Positions 37,990-51,518 of a DNA stretch of 64,000 nt are shown here, one piece after another. The translations under genes and the position numbers were made by a program. Location: NCBI RefSeq assembly GCF_036669915.1, contig NC_089312.1:32569330-32633329 (forward strand). Reading direction: 5' to 3'. The notes beneath the pieces were generated by a model. It saw only the letters and a list, made by a program, of their open reading frames with translations. It was not told where the DNA came from and ran no database searches. Within the stretch, counting starts at the first letter, position 1; each line of letters starts with the position of its first letter. The stretch is from Pocillopora verrucosa. Taxonomy: Eukaryota; Cnidaria; Anthozoa; Scleractinia; Pocilloporidae.

Positions 37990-38515
37990 AGAGATTCGAT
38001 AACAAATGACTCTTGGTCAGACAAAGGTTTTACAGTTTTGAAAATGGTTAGTCTCCAGACAAAGCTTTTGCCTATTGCAAATCAAAGAGAAAGACAAAGG
38101 TGCCTCAGAGAAAGAATCCGTAAGCGAACTGGAGAAATCACAAGTGCTCGAGTGGACATAAGCTATAGATCTATGAATACGTAACTAGAAAAACGATCAG
38201 TCTTAGCTCATTTCTAGTTTCAGGGACTTACAATGGCTTGGATGCCTGGCGCGGAAACGTCAGTTCTTCTGTTAAAACAAAGGATGTCTTCTGGAAAGAA
38301 ACCTATCTATAGCTGAAGGTCAAATGTTGTTGACCGTAACATGTCATAAGCAGTCGAGATGTTTCTTAGCTATTGAATATACATGATTGTACCAGGCTTG
38401 TGAAGTTCGAGAAACTGCTGAACGCGCTTTTCTTAAAAAGCAATTTTAGCAAATTTGCAGCCATTAATAAATTTCAATTATGGGGCAATCTTCTTATGGG
38501 TACATCTTCTTTTAC
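37990..38515. other. Spacer between LU-B and LU-C
   Basis: The two genes converge here. Nothing further was recognised. Confidence 0.4.
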
Positions 38516-38522
38516 TATTTAA

Positions 38523-38528
38523 TTTATT
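38523..38528 (-). terminator. Candidate poly(A) signal of LU-C
   Basis: Minus-strand AATAAA about 60 bases past the LU-C stop. Confidence 0.5.
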
Positions 38529-38588
38529 GTTTCCTTAATACTAGGGAGAACATTGTCTTGTTTATAAGCTATTCTGATCGTTGATTTT

Positions 38589-40533
38589 CTATTCGTTGCT
38601 TATCATATCAGTTTTGAGGAGGTTTAAGAACAACACACAGAAGAGAAAGCAGAGTGCGTGAAGCCAATGAGATGAGGATCCTTTTGAGCCGGTATTACAC
38701 AGGTCAGCTGTACAACAAGTGACGTCACAATCCCCAGTCCTTCTTTCTTTGGCCTCTTTGCAATTTTTCTCTGCTTTCTGACACATTCTGATGTTGGCGC
38801 ATCCTTTGGCGACCTGGAATGAATTGCGACATCGATCATATTCCTTTCAGGCAATTAGATCATATTCAAATGGAGTCCTAGATCCAATGTACCAAAACTT
38901 TGGTCATTTTGCGCACCACAATTGAATGAAATAAATAATTTTTTGACTTGCGGATTGTGTACAAGGAAATAAATGATCTTCGCTTATGACCTGCACTTAA
39001 AGAAATTTGATTGATTGCCGCTCACCTGCCAGAATAATTTCTTATCTCGCATCATGCGCATGCTTTCACTCCTGATTAACGCGCAAAATGGGAGAAGGGA
39101 GGATTTTGTTTCCTTTATCGCTAGGGCAGTAATTCTTCATTTGATCAAAAATAGTTACGATAGCATATGATATTTTGTATTTACTTTGAATCAAGCATTG
39201 CCGAATGGATTCGAATTCTTATGACTTGGCAGACAAACTCTAGAATTAAACAAACACTCCTTAATATGATATTAATGATAACATTGCTTTTAATTCAAAG
39301 TAACTCCTCTCAAATACCTGTCCATTCTCATTGTTCATTATCTCAATGCACCTGTCCTTTAGTAGTGGTTCCACAGGGCATTTCTCTTCTCCCATTTGTT
39401 TTCGACAGTCACCGCCTTCATCGCATGTAAAACATCTGATACCTGACAGTTCTACAATAAAACATCAATGGCGCTTAAAGGAGATAGTTTAAATGAAAAT
39501 TTAGAGAAAGGTAAGGAAAAAATTACTTATGGGTGAATTGTGATGGAATAAAAATGAGTAAACAGGGCGGTAACCTAATGTGTATTGCATTTTTGATTGC
39601 TCGACGATTTTGTCTCACACCTTAACAAAGAACGTTAGCATTCAGCTCTAACCAACGTCCACTGAGTAAACATGCAGAGCCGAGTTGTTTTAAGCATGAT
39701 GAGGGTTAATCGAGAGTACTTTCATATTCTGTCATAAGGCATTTATATGAAATTAACCTGGGACTAGAGTTATCCTCATTACAACCCCCTCAGCCCAGAG
39801 TAACAAGCAAAAAAGCAAAAACTAAGACAGTGAGCTATACAGTGACCAAACACACAGTCTCGTTCCCAGGGTCTCCTCTTTTCGAAAAGCGGAGATGGCC
39901 TTGGGAATTCGGTTCACCTAAATGTAAGGTGAGAACCCATGAAGTTAAGCTCAGTGTAGCCATGAAAATGTTCCTTAAATCATGAGAACACAAAGTTACT
40001 TCATCCCAAATTAAACCGCGGCTGTTTTAAGACTTTAAATGAGTAAATCATTGAGAAAAATGATTCTTTGCAAAAGAAAAGAAACAAAACAATGGATAAC
40101 AAAAACATTGGCAAAATTTTTATTCATGCGTTATTTTCAAATTCTAATTTTTTTATCAGTTCCAATTCCAAATAGTTTGCTTTACTAATTGAAAACAGCC
40201 AGGACTAAAATGATGTTCAACAATTTGAAATAATCGTGAATTCGTCTAGTGTTTGATATGCGTCAGTGTCTAGTAAATCTTATTTTAAGGGATCATGTCA
40301 TTTCAAACCTGTTTTTACATCGACCAGTTCTAAAATGCCTCCGTAGAAATGCGGGAATTAATTTAAGTCTGAGCAATCTTGAAATTACGTCAAACGTACA
40401 ATTCTTTCACCATAATAGTCTTGAAACTTAACTCGACTTGTCTTCAGAAGTTATGTCGTTTATACTTCAGCACAACCTACTTACCTTTGATGGATAAAAG
40501 CACGACGCATAACGATGCAAGCATATTTGCCAT
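38589..40533 (-). CDS. LU-C: Ly6/uPAR three-finger protein with split LU domain
   Basis: Three minus-strand exons, 40533-40485, 39451-39318 and 38813-38589, give 135 residues. Exon 1 is a signal peptide (MANMLASLCVVLLSIK) ending at a GTAAGT donor in phase 1. Exon 2 carries the first half of the LU domain (IRCFTCDEGGDC ... DRC) and ends at CAG|GTATTT in phase 0. Exon 3 carries the second half (KGCANIRMC ... VTCCTADLCN) and a hydrophobic C-terminus followed by KTDMISNE. Two acceptors 9 bases apart are possible for exon 2; the outer one, after TTTTATTGTAG, was chosen. For exon 3 the ATTCATTCCAG acceptor was preferred over one 30 bases upstream that would add an extra Cys. Likely a surface-anchored or secreted three-finger protein; the partner is unknown. 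Confidence 0.8.
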
Positions 40534-42604
40534 CAATTTCTTTTCGTGAGACCCTCTTAAAATTTAGCTGTCGTCGATGATGCGACACCAGTTGTACGAA
40601 GAGCTACGTTTCCTCTCAGATTATTTTTTTCAAAACTTCTCAGCGTGATATAATTAACGCGTATTCTCCACAAACAGGTGCAGTCACCGACTTTTACAAT
40701 TCCTGAATAATTTCACAGCGGTTGTCCGGCTTCACATAGTTTAAAAAAATTTGAACCCTGCATGGAAGAACGGGTAAAAGTCTTCCTGTTAGAAACTGGC
40801 ATAGCCGGAGTCAGGAGCAGGCCTCATACATTTTGGCTTTAGTTTTTTTCTGAGGTTGGAGTTTCGGTTTTTCTGTCCCCCCTCATAAAAATACCCAGTC
40901 TATAATCCACAGCGGTTTTTCCCTCAACCTGAGTTGTTTCACGCTTAGTGTTTGCTTTTATTTTTTTCTGTCTGTTTGTGATTGTCTTGAGGAACACATG
41001 TTCCCATTGGCTTAGAAGACCAGGACACACACAATTTGCTCCAAAAAATGGAGCTATAGCTAAAGTCCAAGTTTTCGAGCCATAGAAAGCGTTTGAGTCA
41101 TGCAAGTGAGATTTAAGCGCGTTTAATGTGCACTGTCGTCCTCAATTCCAGTGTCTAAAAAAGCGCCCTGTAAAGGAAAGAACCGATCAAATTTTAACAA
41201 GTCACTCGATCTAACGTTAATTTAGAAACGCATTTTTTTTTTATAGTTAACTGATGAAGTATATTTTATTTGATGTTTTGGTGTGTAGCATCGCTAAGTA
41301 TTTTTACGGATTTTTGTTGAAACACAAACAACGGGTGAAAATACTCAGCAATACTTCACACTCAAATGTCTAATACGTCATTTATTTTTCAAGTGCTTTA
41401 TTTCATGCGCATCTCTTATAAGGCTGGAAAAGCGGAGCAATTAGAGAGGGTAGCAAGCACGGCCGACCGGTTTTTACAGTACAAAATAACCAACTGTACA
41501 ATATCGCGTCATATTTGTACACGGTCAGCTCGTTATTCGTACTCTGCTTAGTACAGCTGGATAATGAAAACACCTTTTCGGTATTACAATATGTAACTAT
41601 TATCATTACAGACGTACTTTCCAAGCTTATAATTCCTACAAAGTCATTTAACATTTACATGCACGACTCTTGATGAGTGTTGTAAAGTGCCCCCAATGTG
41701 TTTCGCAGTTTTGCAAAAGATATGGTTCTTTTGGGAGGGCCTCAAAAGCTGTAGGAAGTGTTTCGTTGTCAACTCACTGCTTGACAAGTTTAAGATGGAG
41801 CTCGTTCGTTCAAATTCTTTTATTCAAATTGCAAAGTAAGGATAAATAAATTAGATAAGCCCGAAGAACAGTTATGGAACTTAAGTTTACGTAAATTATT
41901 TCTCCTTGTATTTACTGATCTCTAAAAAATTCTCGAGCTGAAAAGTTGGGTCATAATTTTAAGTCTGAGGGTCGGTGTCATGTTATCATAAATCAGTATA
42001 TCATTTAAAATTTACCCCCGGGCAACGCGCACGAAAATACTGTAGTCGTTGCAGGAATAAATTGATTAAAATAATCTTTTAGTGTTATATTCTCTCACTG
42101 TTTCAAAGATAGTAAAATAGCTATTCACCTCAGTGTCGGTGGCCAGCGGAGGGTATTTGCCTCGACGCTTCGTGGTTCGGTGAATATCCACCACTAGCCA
42201 CCCCCAGTCCGGTGAGTAGTTGTTAATTATTGCAAATTTGAGTTGTGGACTCGCTGTCAAAAAATTTGGAATATTAGTTTTTCGTTGACGCGTCGTGTCT
42301 GCTTATTTACATCCGCATTTTTAACAAAGATGCACTAACGCTCGTACGGGATATAAACAAAATTAGACTTTTCTCGATGTTAGTATCCAGTCCGCACCAA
42401 TTCAGCGGTAGAGAAAGTCTGGGAAAAAGTAATGAACTGAAGTGATATAACACACACAGTTACGCAGACGGAATCCTAGAAAATCATGGAATTTCTTCCA
42501 GGAGAGCTTGAAGACTTGTAAACAAACATGAGGTGGGAAAGAAAACTCGGACGAGCGTGAAATTAATTGATGCCCTCCGATCCTTGTTTTTCTGAAGTAT
42601 ATAT
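40534..42604. other. Intergenic stretch between LU-C and LU-D
   Basis: No LU exon, signal exon or other gene was recognised on either strand. Short open frames here show no domain. Confidence 0.45.
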
Positions 42605-43767
42605 TCACCAAACCTCCCACCTCAATATGAGTATTATAAACAGCAGACCTAAGAATGTGCACGTGTTCGACGTAATGCCATTGGTAACGGCACTGTTACA
42701 CAGGTCTTGATGGCAACATGTAGTTTTGCAATCACCAGAGTTTTCGCATGCTTTCATCATTATATCACAGCCGTCTTCATTGGTACAGCCTCGCTCTATC
42801 ATATCCCCTTCTCTTGTTTCACCTGTAACCTTCCTCCAAAAACATCGATTAGTAGGATCAGTACATTCTAGAATCGTCGAGATGTTAGTGCCTGGTTTGC
42901 ATCTTGACGCTTTATCAAGGCAGTGGAAACATTCCCGCGTCCAGACTGAAAATACAGAAAATAATCAAGTTTAGATCACCCTCTACTAACCAGGAGGCCG
43001 ATCACAAAGGTACACTAAAAATCGAATTGACTTTTTCTACGAAAATTTACATCAAAATAGTGGGTTCAATTCTGGAATTCTCTGATCTAGTCTCAGAGTT
43101 TTGACCATTTTTGTTTAATAAAGAAAAGTGTTTCCTCGCAAGGGTTTTCTTACAAACAGAAAAAACTCCTAATCTTCATGATTGTTTTTTTCGGCAATTC
43201 AAAGCTAGCTTCTTTAATATCCTAGATATATCTCCTTGCGATATGTGGACACCCAATTGTGTTGGAAGATTGGCGCATCATATTTGGGTGTTTTCTGCCT
43301 TTCAAATAACTACCGAGTACTATCTATTTATTACTCAGCTAGGTGGGGCCGAAAGTAAGCTACGATTGTAAAATTATCGCTTTTAATATGAGTTAGGTAA
43401 TAAATATAGATATTTAATAAATAACAAGCGAGATAAGTACACATAGTACTTTTCGTGCACACTGATTGGCTGGTTCGGAAGTAATTAGTAATTCACTACT
43501 GTGGGGGAAAGTGGTTGATATATCCTTGACCGCTTTGCAGCTCCGTAAGCATCCACCACTATTCACCTCTAGTTAGCTCACGTTTAGCCGTACCCTTCCC
43601 CCAGAGGAGTAACGGAAGAAGGAAGGGGGGTAAGGCTATAGTACGCTAACCTACAGGTCGGTCATTCTGAAATACCTTTTGCCTCTTTTTCAAAACGAGG
43701 CCTGGTGCTCAACCAGTCGTATGAGACTGAGTTTTATTTGCATGTGAATGAAAACCTATTATCATAT

Positions 43768-43799
<32 letters not shown>

Positions 43800-45519
43800 T
43801 GAGGTAATTCAGAAATGGCCTATTGTTAAACATTATTTGTAATTGTAATTATATAGACGCAAATATAAACATTTAAAAAGAAATAAGATCATATTTATAA
43901 AGACACTAAAAGCAGCTGAATAATTTTGTAACACAAATGGGGAAATGCCAGATATTTTCTAAGAAAATTAAGTCAGAAGGCAAAGTACTCAAAAGGAAAT
44001 AGAAGGATGTTTTCTTTCTACAACGTGACTAAAATGACAGCATCATACAAATTTAACTTTAGAGGAGTCGCGAGTCAGAAAGGTAGACAGAAAATATTGA
44101 AATTATTTACTTTCAAGTCTAGACTCTGAGGAGCAAAAAAAAAAAATCTATGCGGATTTAACAAACTAACATTCTTCACTGAGCTACCTTACATCTGCTC
44201 TTCCTTAGGTGTTTAATGTTTTTTTAAATAGAACTTTATATGATTTTCATGACATTTAGTTGGTAGAAATCAACCAACGATTGGCAACGTATTAGTTTTC
44301 AGTTAGCTGTCAAATGTAATCATCTTTATTTTGGTGTCGTGGACTGATGCAAATTTCAAAGAAGTATTTAAAAAAGAAAGCAAAAAAAGATGGTAAATGT
44401 TGTTTAATTATCGCGTGACAAGAAAACACCATGATAACAATTCAACAACCAGTACCGCTGAGACATTTTCAGCATTTTTTAAAGTGATTAATTTATAATT
44501 ATGGTCAAAAGCTTTCCTTAAAGAATATTTACATAGTCGTATGTAAAACTATTTCATAACATGTTCATATTTTGAACTTTGCCAAGGCATGTGGTCTATT
44601 GGCTCTTTTCTCATCCTACGATGCATTTGGAACAAATTGCGTGACGCACGAGAACATGCAAATTTTAGTCTAACAATGATATCGAAGATCGTCTTTGGAG
44701 TGCTTTATTTTTCAAATGGAACTTAAGCTATGCCCTCAAGCCTTGTTCATTTGGCAATTTTAAATAGTGCGGTTTGTGTTCGACCACATCACGAAATAAA
44801 CTTGTCTTTGGGGGAAATATTATCTCGTTAAAACATACATTCGCGATATGAAATTTTTATAGGGAGCGCTATTTAGGTTGAAACTGAACGACGTACACGC
44901 AAGTAAATGTATACAATTTGAGACAGATCAAAACACTACAAAAATGTTTTGTTTTGCGTAATATTGTCCATGTGGAATGGACAGTCCATGAGAAAAATGT
45001 TTTGATGATTCGACGTAAAAGCGACACTTTTGTATTGGCGGTAGCCCGTTATTGCAAATAAATAGTTCTGCATTAAAATATTTAGCCATGTTATTCAGTG
45101 TTTCTAAGGTTGGTTATGCAGATGAATTCTGTGATTGTATTCTACTGAATAATAAACAGCTACGCATTTTAAAATGTTTCAGTGATGCCGGTGAAATGTG
45201 CCATTCAGCGTTTTCACTGTTCCACGAACTTGACCAATCTGAATGACCGAATTCTCAACTCTATAGTCGATCGCTTCACGTTTCCAAATTTCAGACAGGT
45301 TCTCTACGAGCACAACTATAACTAAAACCTGGACGACAAACGTAATTTACGCACTTCAATCCATATCTCTCAAGAGGCGCTAAGAATATTATTTCCTGAG
45401 TCAATCTACAAACTATCGGCATCAGACAGACTCTAACAGAAGAACTCGCCTTTACAAGCGTACCTACCAGAAATCGGTATCGTTACGAAACAACACAGCA
45501 CCACAAAGCGAACCATCAT
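42605..45519 (-). CDS. LU-D: Ly6/uPAR three-finger protein
   Basis: Two minus-strand exons, 45519-45468 and 42945-42605, joined in phase 1 across a 2.5 kb intron, give 130 residues. Exon 1 encodes a signal peptide (MMVRFVVLCCFVTIPIS) and ends TCTG|GTAGGT. Exon 2 follows CTGTATTTTCAG and holds the whole LU domain, residues about 23-101: ECFHC, RC, ECTDPTNRC, RGCTNEDGC, KAC, DCKTTCCHQDLCN. Residues about 112-126 are hydrophobic and run to the C-terminus, consistent with a GPI-anchor signal. The DPTNRCFWRKV stretch before the third finger is of the usual LU kind. Surface location is likely; the role is unknown. Confidence 0.85.
43661..43818. mobile_element. Foldback MITE in the LU-D intron
   Basis: An imperfect inverted repeat: the left arm CATTCTGAAATACCTTTTGCC ... 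CCTGGTGCTCA is mirrored on the right by TGAGCACCAGG ... GGTAATTCAGAAATG. Arms of about 55 bases surround a short AT-rich centre. It is non-coding. Confidence 0.75.
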
Positions 45520-48500
45520 TTCTGATATTGCCGCTTAGCCACCAGGTTTGTTACCGCTGTGGTCGAGCGGCGACGGCGTAAAATTTGCATGCTCGCGCTC
45601 TTGCCTCACAGGCAGCCCAAGCTTACGATGGGCGGATGTTTACGTTTTTTCACGTTATGAGCAAAACGTGACAAACGAAAGGCAACGGATGAAACGTGAA
45701 ACAAGAGCTGTCGAAGTTCTTGATTCCTGGCTCGTTGTATATTTAGAAGATGTGTAGTTGATTTTTATGGGGAAAACAGATTTGGAAGTTGATACCTTGA
45801 ACAATTAATGCTTTGATTAAACCTTTGTTGTTTTGACGGCTTGCTGTCTCACTCCTCAGGCCAAACCGAAGCTATTCAAGCGAGTGATGGATTTTTAAAT
45901 CTGTGAATGTCCCGGGCATGCATGAGAATTAAATGAACAGCAAACATTAAAGGAAGTTTATTTCCTTTAAGAAATCAAAATATCTCCCCGATCGAGATCC
46001 GGTTTTCTCTTAGGTCCGCAGGCTTCCGTAATGACGTTTTGGATTTTTTTAAACCGGTCGTTACGTAACTTGAGTAAACAGGGGTCTCAGAAAACAATAA
46101 CATGAGGCTGGGTATCCTGTGTGACGTAATTTGTCATGAGCATTAACATTAAAAAGTTTGTGAATTGCATTATCTAAAAAGGTTATCATTTTTGTCGGAA
46201 GCCGTTTTATCCCGGCATAGGGTAATAAAGACTTTGACACTAAACCGCCACGTAGCGTGAAATACATTAGCGGCAGTCACGGTATTAAAAGATATAGGTC
46301 TGCGACGCGTACGTAGCACACTTCTACTGCAAGACCACGGGGAAATTTAACTGTTTATGTAACCGTTTTACAAACTCAAAAAAAGAATATTTCAGCTTTT
46401 ATCTGACTTTCAATTGAAGAAAACAAAAACAGTGATAAGAAGGGTCAGGTTTAAAGAAAATGAAAAGGCTTCCTAAACATGTTCAAATTATCTAAAATAA
46501 TGATTAGATGGATATACAGATGATATGATTCAATGATTTCATGAAGTTTTTGAAAATGAAAAATTCAGAAAGCGATGATCGAACATTCTCTATAGAAACA
46601 AAGACAGCAGACCTTGGAAGACTGGTGAAGGTGAATTAGTCGAGAGGGAAATGTAACAGTTAAAGGACAAATTACTTTTACAAAACGGTTTCGGTTCCAT
46701 CCAATCTCACTGTCACTGGGAAATAATTATTTGATTACCAGCTTTTATCCATTTTCACAGGGCTTCAACCATGCAAAGATGCCATTAGGCATGTAGGTGT
46801 CATGCCAAATGTAATTGGTAATTCTTAGGAGCCCTCTTACTGTGTATTCAGATCTACTCAAATTAATGTCAGATATTACCCAAGAAATGAGGTTGTGAAT
46901 CAGCACCGGAGAAAACTCTGGAAGAGATGGCAACCACGCCACACCCATTGAAATAAATAGCCAAAAGAAAATGATAAACTAAAGGAGTAAGAAATCTTAT
47001 TTTCTTTCCTTGCTAATGAAAGAGAGAAAGATGTTTCTTTTCTTCTTTTCCGGCATGAGCGCGGAACAAAGAAAAAAGTCCGAAAGTCTAAGGTTTGACT
47101 CCTGATGGGGACTCTAGTCCCACGTTCGTCACAAGACATAAAACTGGAAAAGAGAATGTCAACTGATACTGATACTATCTTGAACTGGCATCTACCTCGA
47201 TGTATTGGAGATGCACACAGTGTTATTCATAGTGTTATCATCAGTATAAACTTATGTGTGTTACCGTATATGCCGCAATGAAATAGATCAGCGACCTAAA
47301 ATTGTCTTTAATAAAGCCGATACAACGACAATCCCAATTTTTCAGTTCAAACTGTCTCTTTGAATTTGTTTCTTTCCGCACTGCTACGCGACCGACGTGA
47401 ACATAAACAGGAAAGTAAATATAACATGCGTGTATCATAGCATGTAGCTTGAAGAGTTCTAAAATTCACACCTGTTTTTCTAGATCAAAGGGAAGTTTGA
47501 ATAAAGCCTTTCGAGAACGTCAATCTTCAATGGACGGTGGGACGTTTTATTTTGCTTTTTTCCCTTTTCATTTATTGTTTCATTATTGTTACTATTATTG
47601 ATTTATTTAAACTTTTTAAAATTCGTGTATATATTTTATTTTCAAACGATTTCATATTTGAACTTTTCTGAGATAGTTGTTCATAAACAAATAACTTAAA
47701 CAAGAGGGGTTAAAGAATGGGAAGTATTTTCGCATAACTCCCTGCTATTCGAAAATAAAACCGTAGTCCCAAAGGCCATCTATTGTTTTCGCTACGTTTT
47801 TATTTCCTTCATCCAAGAACTGCACGCATAATGAAGTCTGGGGCTGTGCGAATTCAAATTAAGGAGCAAACATCAAAAAGGTTTTTTCTATGAATCCAAT
47901 TCTGACATCAAGTTAGTGATAGTCGATAAAGACTCTCCTCTGTGGTTAACAAAGCTACCGATATAATTTTTGTTTTTTTCTTTATTTTAAAAGAGTAAGC
48001 GAAAAGCGAGCCAGGAGAAAATAAAAGGTCTGTAAACAGCCAATACTTTTTCCTCGGAAACAAAAAAAAAACCAGATCTGATAGTCCCAAGCAGAACTCT
48101 GGCAGTTTCCAAACGCTTAAGTTTTTAATCTCTTTCAATAAACGTTGGCCTCCACGAGAGTGTTCACAAACGTGTTGCAACCACCCACAGAGGGCAAGTA
48201 ATCAATCAATTCCGGCTGGAAATTCGCAAAAGTCAATAACTGATGTTTCAATTCAAACCGATTAATCATCGCGGTACAGAAACCTAAGGCAAACTAATTA
48301 CCCCAACTTATGTGTAATACAATTGGACACAGCAGGTTTCTTAAGTGTTGTTTTCCTTCTCGTTTGAAAATGATTAATTCACTCCTTTTTGGCGCGTCTG
48401 GAGCGCTTTCAAAACAGTTACCAAACAAAAAATTACTATACATTTGAAAGAACTGTTATTATGTCATGTTTTTTTTTATTTTTTAGAATTCGATTTACAC

Positions 48501-48983
48501 GGCTCTACAGTAAAAAGAAAAAACAAGAAAATACATAAAAATAATCCGGGTTTTGTTCAACTTGGTAACTCAGTTTAACTTTCAATCGCAATTTGCACCA
48601 ATGAGGTTCCTTGGCAGATCAGCTTATCTATCAGTTTATATCAAACGCACACTCATGGAATAATAGACGAGTAACTCATGCCTCATGACCTTAATTATGA
48701 AGGCTGAAGACAACTCATGGTCGCTCCAAAGACAAGATATTATTTAGACTACGAGCAGTCTCTCCCTTAAGGCCAAGTAATTAAGTTGCGTGTGCGGATT
48801 TTGTTTTTCTTTTGCGTAAATGCATTGTTAATTAACTTGCAAATGTTCTAAAATCTTATTAGCTCATGCCACAGACGTAAGGAGAGTGGATATCAGTCAA
48901 AAAGTTTAGTTCAGGTTGAATCTCTTCGAAGAGGTAAGAGACAACGAAGTTCAACGCGAAAAAAAGGCGTTAAGCCAGACAAG
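45520..48983. other. Intergenic stretch between LU-D and LU-E
   Basis: LU-D and LU-E diverge from this 3.5 kb region, so both promoters should lie in it. No gene or clear repeat is visible; open frames on either strand are short and featureless. Confidence 0.4.
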
Positions 48984-50039
48984 ATGAGCATTTATATGCT
49001 GTTAGTTCTGATGACTGTTTTGGGCACCGGTGAGTGTGTGGTATGACGTTTGGTTAAAACAGGGTTTTAATTTCAGAACACAGTTTGTATTAGCTCCGAA
49101 ATTGAACACCTATATTTCAGTTGAAATAGTGTACCTTGGTGCACTGATATTCGTGAGGAAAATTTGACCATCTTGAAATCCTTTTACTATGTCAAAATAG
49201 GCGCAATTAAGCTTTGCGAAATATCCATGGTTGAATAGGTCGATTGCGGATGGATGTGATAGAGATTAGGGCCGGGTTGTTGAAAGCTGGTTAAGATAAC
49301 CAAGGATTAGTGTGAAACTGATTTCAGATCTGAAAGCTTTATAAGAAAATTCAGTCGAAATTATTTTTGTCTAGAATACGACTATTTGATGCTATCAAAA
49401 GAACACAGAAAATTCTCCCAAAAAAGATTTTGAATAAAGGAGTAAAGAAACCCAGATTGCAATTTAATCTTGGGTTAGCGCTAATCGACATTCGAACAGC
49501 TGGGCCCAGAACTGTACCTTCTCTAAAGAATTGTGAAAAAACTGTCTAGAGGCTGGTCATTAGAAGCTTGCGTGTATGACGGTAAATAAGTTGTACGCAC
49601 CCATTTAGAAGCAAAGGCTGTTATGCGTGCAAAACTCTGATCACAGTAGAGAGGTTGACACCAGCATAAAGGACTAGAAAATAAGCATTCACTGATCTAG
49701 TTCAAATGCGCGCGGAAATCTTTTATTTGATTTAACTGAAAATAATCAGGGAAACATTAATTGTGCGTTGTGCGGTGACTGGTAATCATGGTAACGAACA
49801 CAACAAACTCAAGCATCAACTTTGTCTAAAAGTTGGCTAGACTTTCAGTGTCCATACACAGAATAGTGACGAAGTGCAGTTCTGGCGCATTACACCGAAG
49901 CAACTAATTCTTTGTCGAGGACAAATGCTTGAAAATCGAGATTTTCGGCTGAAAGAAGTTTCTTGCGTTTTTGGGCAGAAGTTAGTCGTTATCAATCATT
50001 TAAGAAATGGAAGGACTGACCCCTGCTGTTTCTCAGATC

Positions 50040-50237
50040 ATTCAACAATTGGTTCATACGTCAGCGTGCGTTCATCGAGATATGAAGCACGCGGAAAGTT
50101 TGGAGAGCACGAAAGATGAATAAGAGTTGCTCGAAGCGTAGCCGCGAGCAACTCTAGCTTCTTGAGTGCTCTCCAAACTTCCCAAGTGCTTCATACCTCG
50201 ATGAACGTACAGCTGACGTATGAACCAATTGTTTTAT
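50040..50237. mobile_element. Hairpin MITE in the LU-E intron
   Basis: A near-palindrome of about 200 bases: TTCAACAATTGGTTCATACG ... GAAAGTTTGGAGAGCAC on the left and GTGCTCTCCAAACTTCC ... CGTATGAACCAATTG on the right, around a short GC-rich loop (GCAACT/AGTTGC inner stem). It shares CTTCTTGAGTGCTCT and the following GTGCTT.ATA part with the hairpin at 55497-55620. Confidence 0.85.
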
Positions 50238-50263
50238 AACATTTTCAACCCGATGGTTTAAAT

Positions 50264-50425
50264 GAGCGTGCGCAGTAGGAATGGTTTAAATGTTGTAAAA
50301 AATTTTTTTCTCGAGGGATTTGTTTGCTGACGTCATGAGCGTGCGCAGTAGGAATGGTTTAAATATTGTGAAATTTTTTCTCGAGGGATTTGTTTGTTGA
50401 CGTCATGAGCGTGCACAGGAGGAAT
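50264..50425. repeat. Tandem repeat of about 70 bases, two copies plus a partial third
   Basis: Copies at 50264-50336 and 50337-50406 both run from GAGCGTGCGCAGTAGGAATGG through CTCGAGGGATTTGTTTG to TGACGTCAT. A third copy starts at 50407 and decays after about 18 bases. Confidence 0.9.
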
Positions 50426-51510
50426 ATGAAGCACGCTCACGTAATTGAATTTGATTAGACAAATTTACGCGGTATGTTATAAAACTACTTGCATTTAAAG
50501 TGAGAGAAATGAACATGGGTATTTCCCTTTTTATGCGGCCAATTTTCGAGCTTTAAATATACCAGCCGTACTTCTGATGCGGTTCTTATATACTTTATTT
50601 TAGCTTATCATGCACTTTTCACAAGTGATATTGTAAACCAGTTGCTGCTCGGTGGTGCCTGAGGAATTCCAACTGTGTTCGGAAGCGATAACGAAAATCT
50701 CCTAAATGCGACTATAACTGAAAAACACAAGCGATAACGAAATCTCCCAAATGCGACTAAATGCCACTACAACTACGACTACAAACGCGAGAAATCGTAC
50801 GCGTAACTTGCTTACGACTGATCAACGTTAAATGTCTCAGCACGGGCGCGCCAAGTGCACGACACGCCAGTCCGGTACTTTCTTCTTAACAAACTGAGTC
50901 ACCTGCAGATTATTTTCAGAATGCTGTGCACAATTTTAATTGAAACGACGGGCCCGGGGTATGATTGCTTTTAGCTTCCTCACCGTAGGGGTGTATTTAG
51001 CACAGTGAATAAGATTACTCAATCAAAGAACTCGATAATCAAACAAAAGCGTACACAAGCAGCACCTCATTTATTGAATCAACACGCAAACTGACTTCTT
51101 CGTCCATACGCGTAACCCCAATGGAACAAGTTTTGGAAAAAAAATAGTCATGCTATCGTTCAATCATTGCTTTTCAATTCAAACTCGCCCCCCATTAGAG
51201 AACTTCTTATGTGCCGGTCAGGGCAAATTTTAAACTCACAAAGAGACTTCACGTCCAACAAAACAGGCATCTGTCGTAGACATAGATTCGTTTAAATTTA
51301 ACCTTTCAAGTTTTCACCTTATTCACATCTCTCCGGACTTTCAAAAGTGTCTCTAAACATTTGATAGTGACCCGTTTGTTTCCTAATCATTAAAACTGGA
51401 CAGAGCCAAAGACAAAACCGTTTGTTCTACTTTCCTGTTACAGGTCATGGCCTTAAGTGTTTTAGATGCGGTGGTAAAGAGGCCGACTGCACCAAGAAAA
51501 TATTTGAAGG

Positions 51511-51518
51511 AAACAAAA
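51511..51518. repeat. Left target-site duplication of the LINE
   Basis: AAACAAAA, repeated exactly at the other end of the element. Confidence 0.75.
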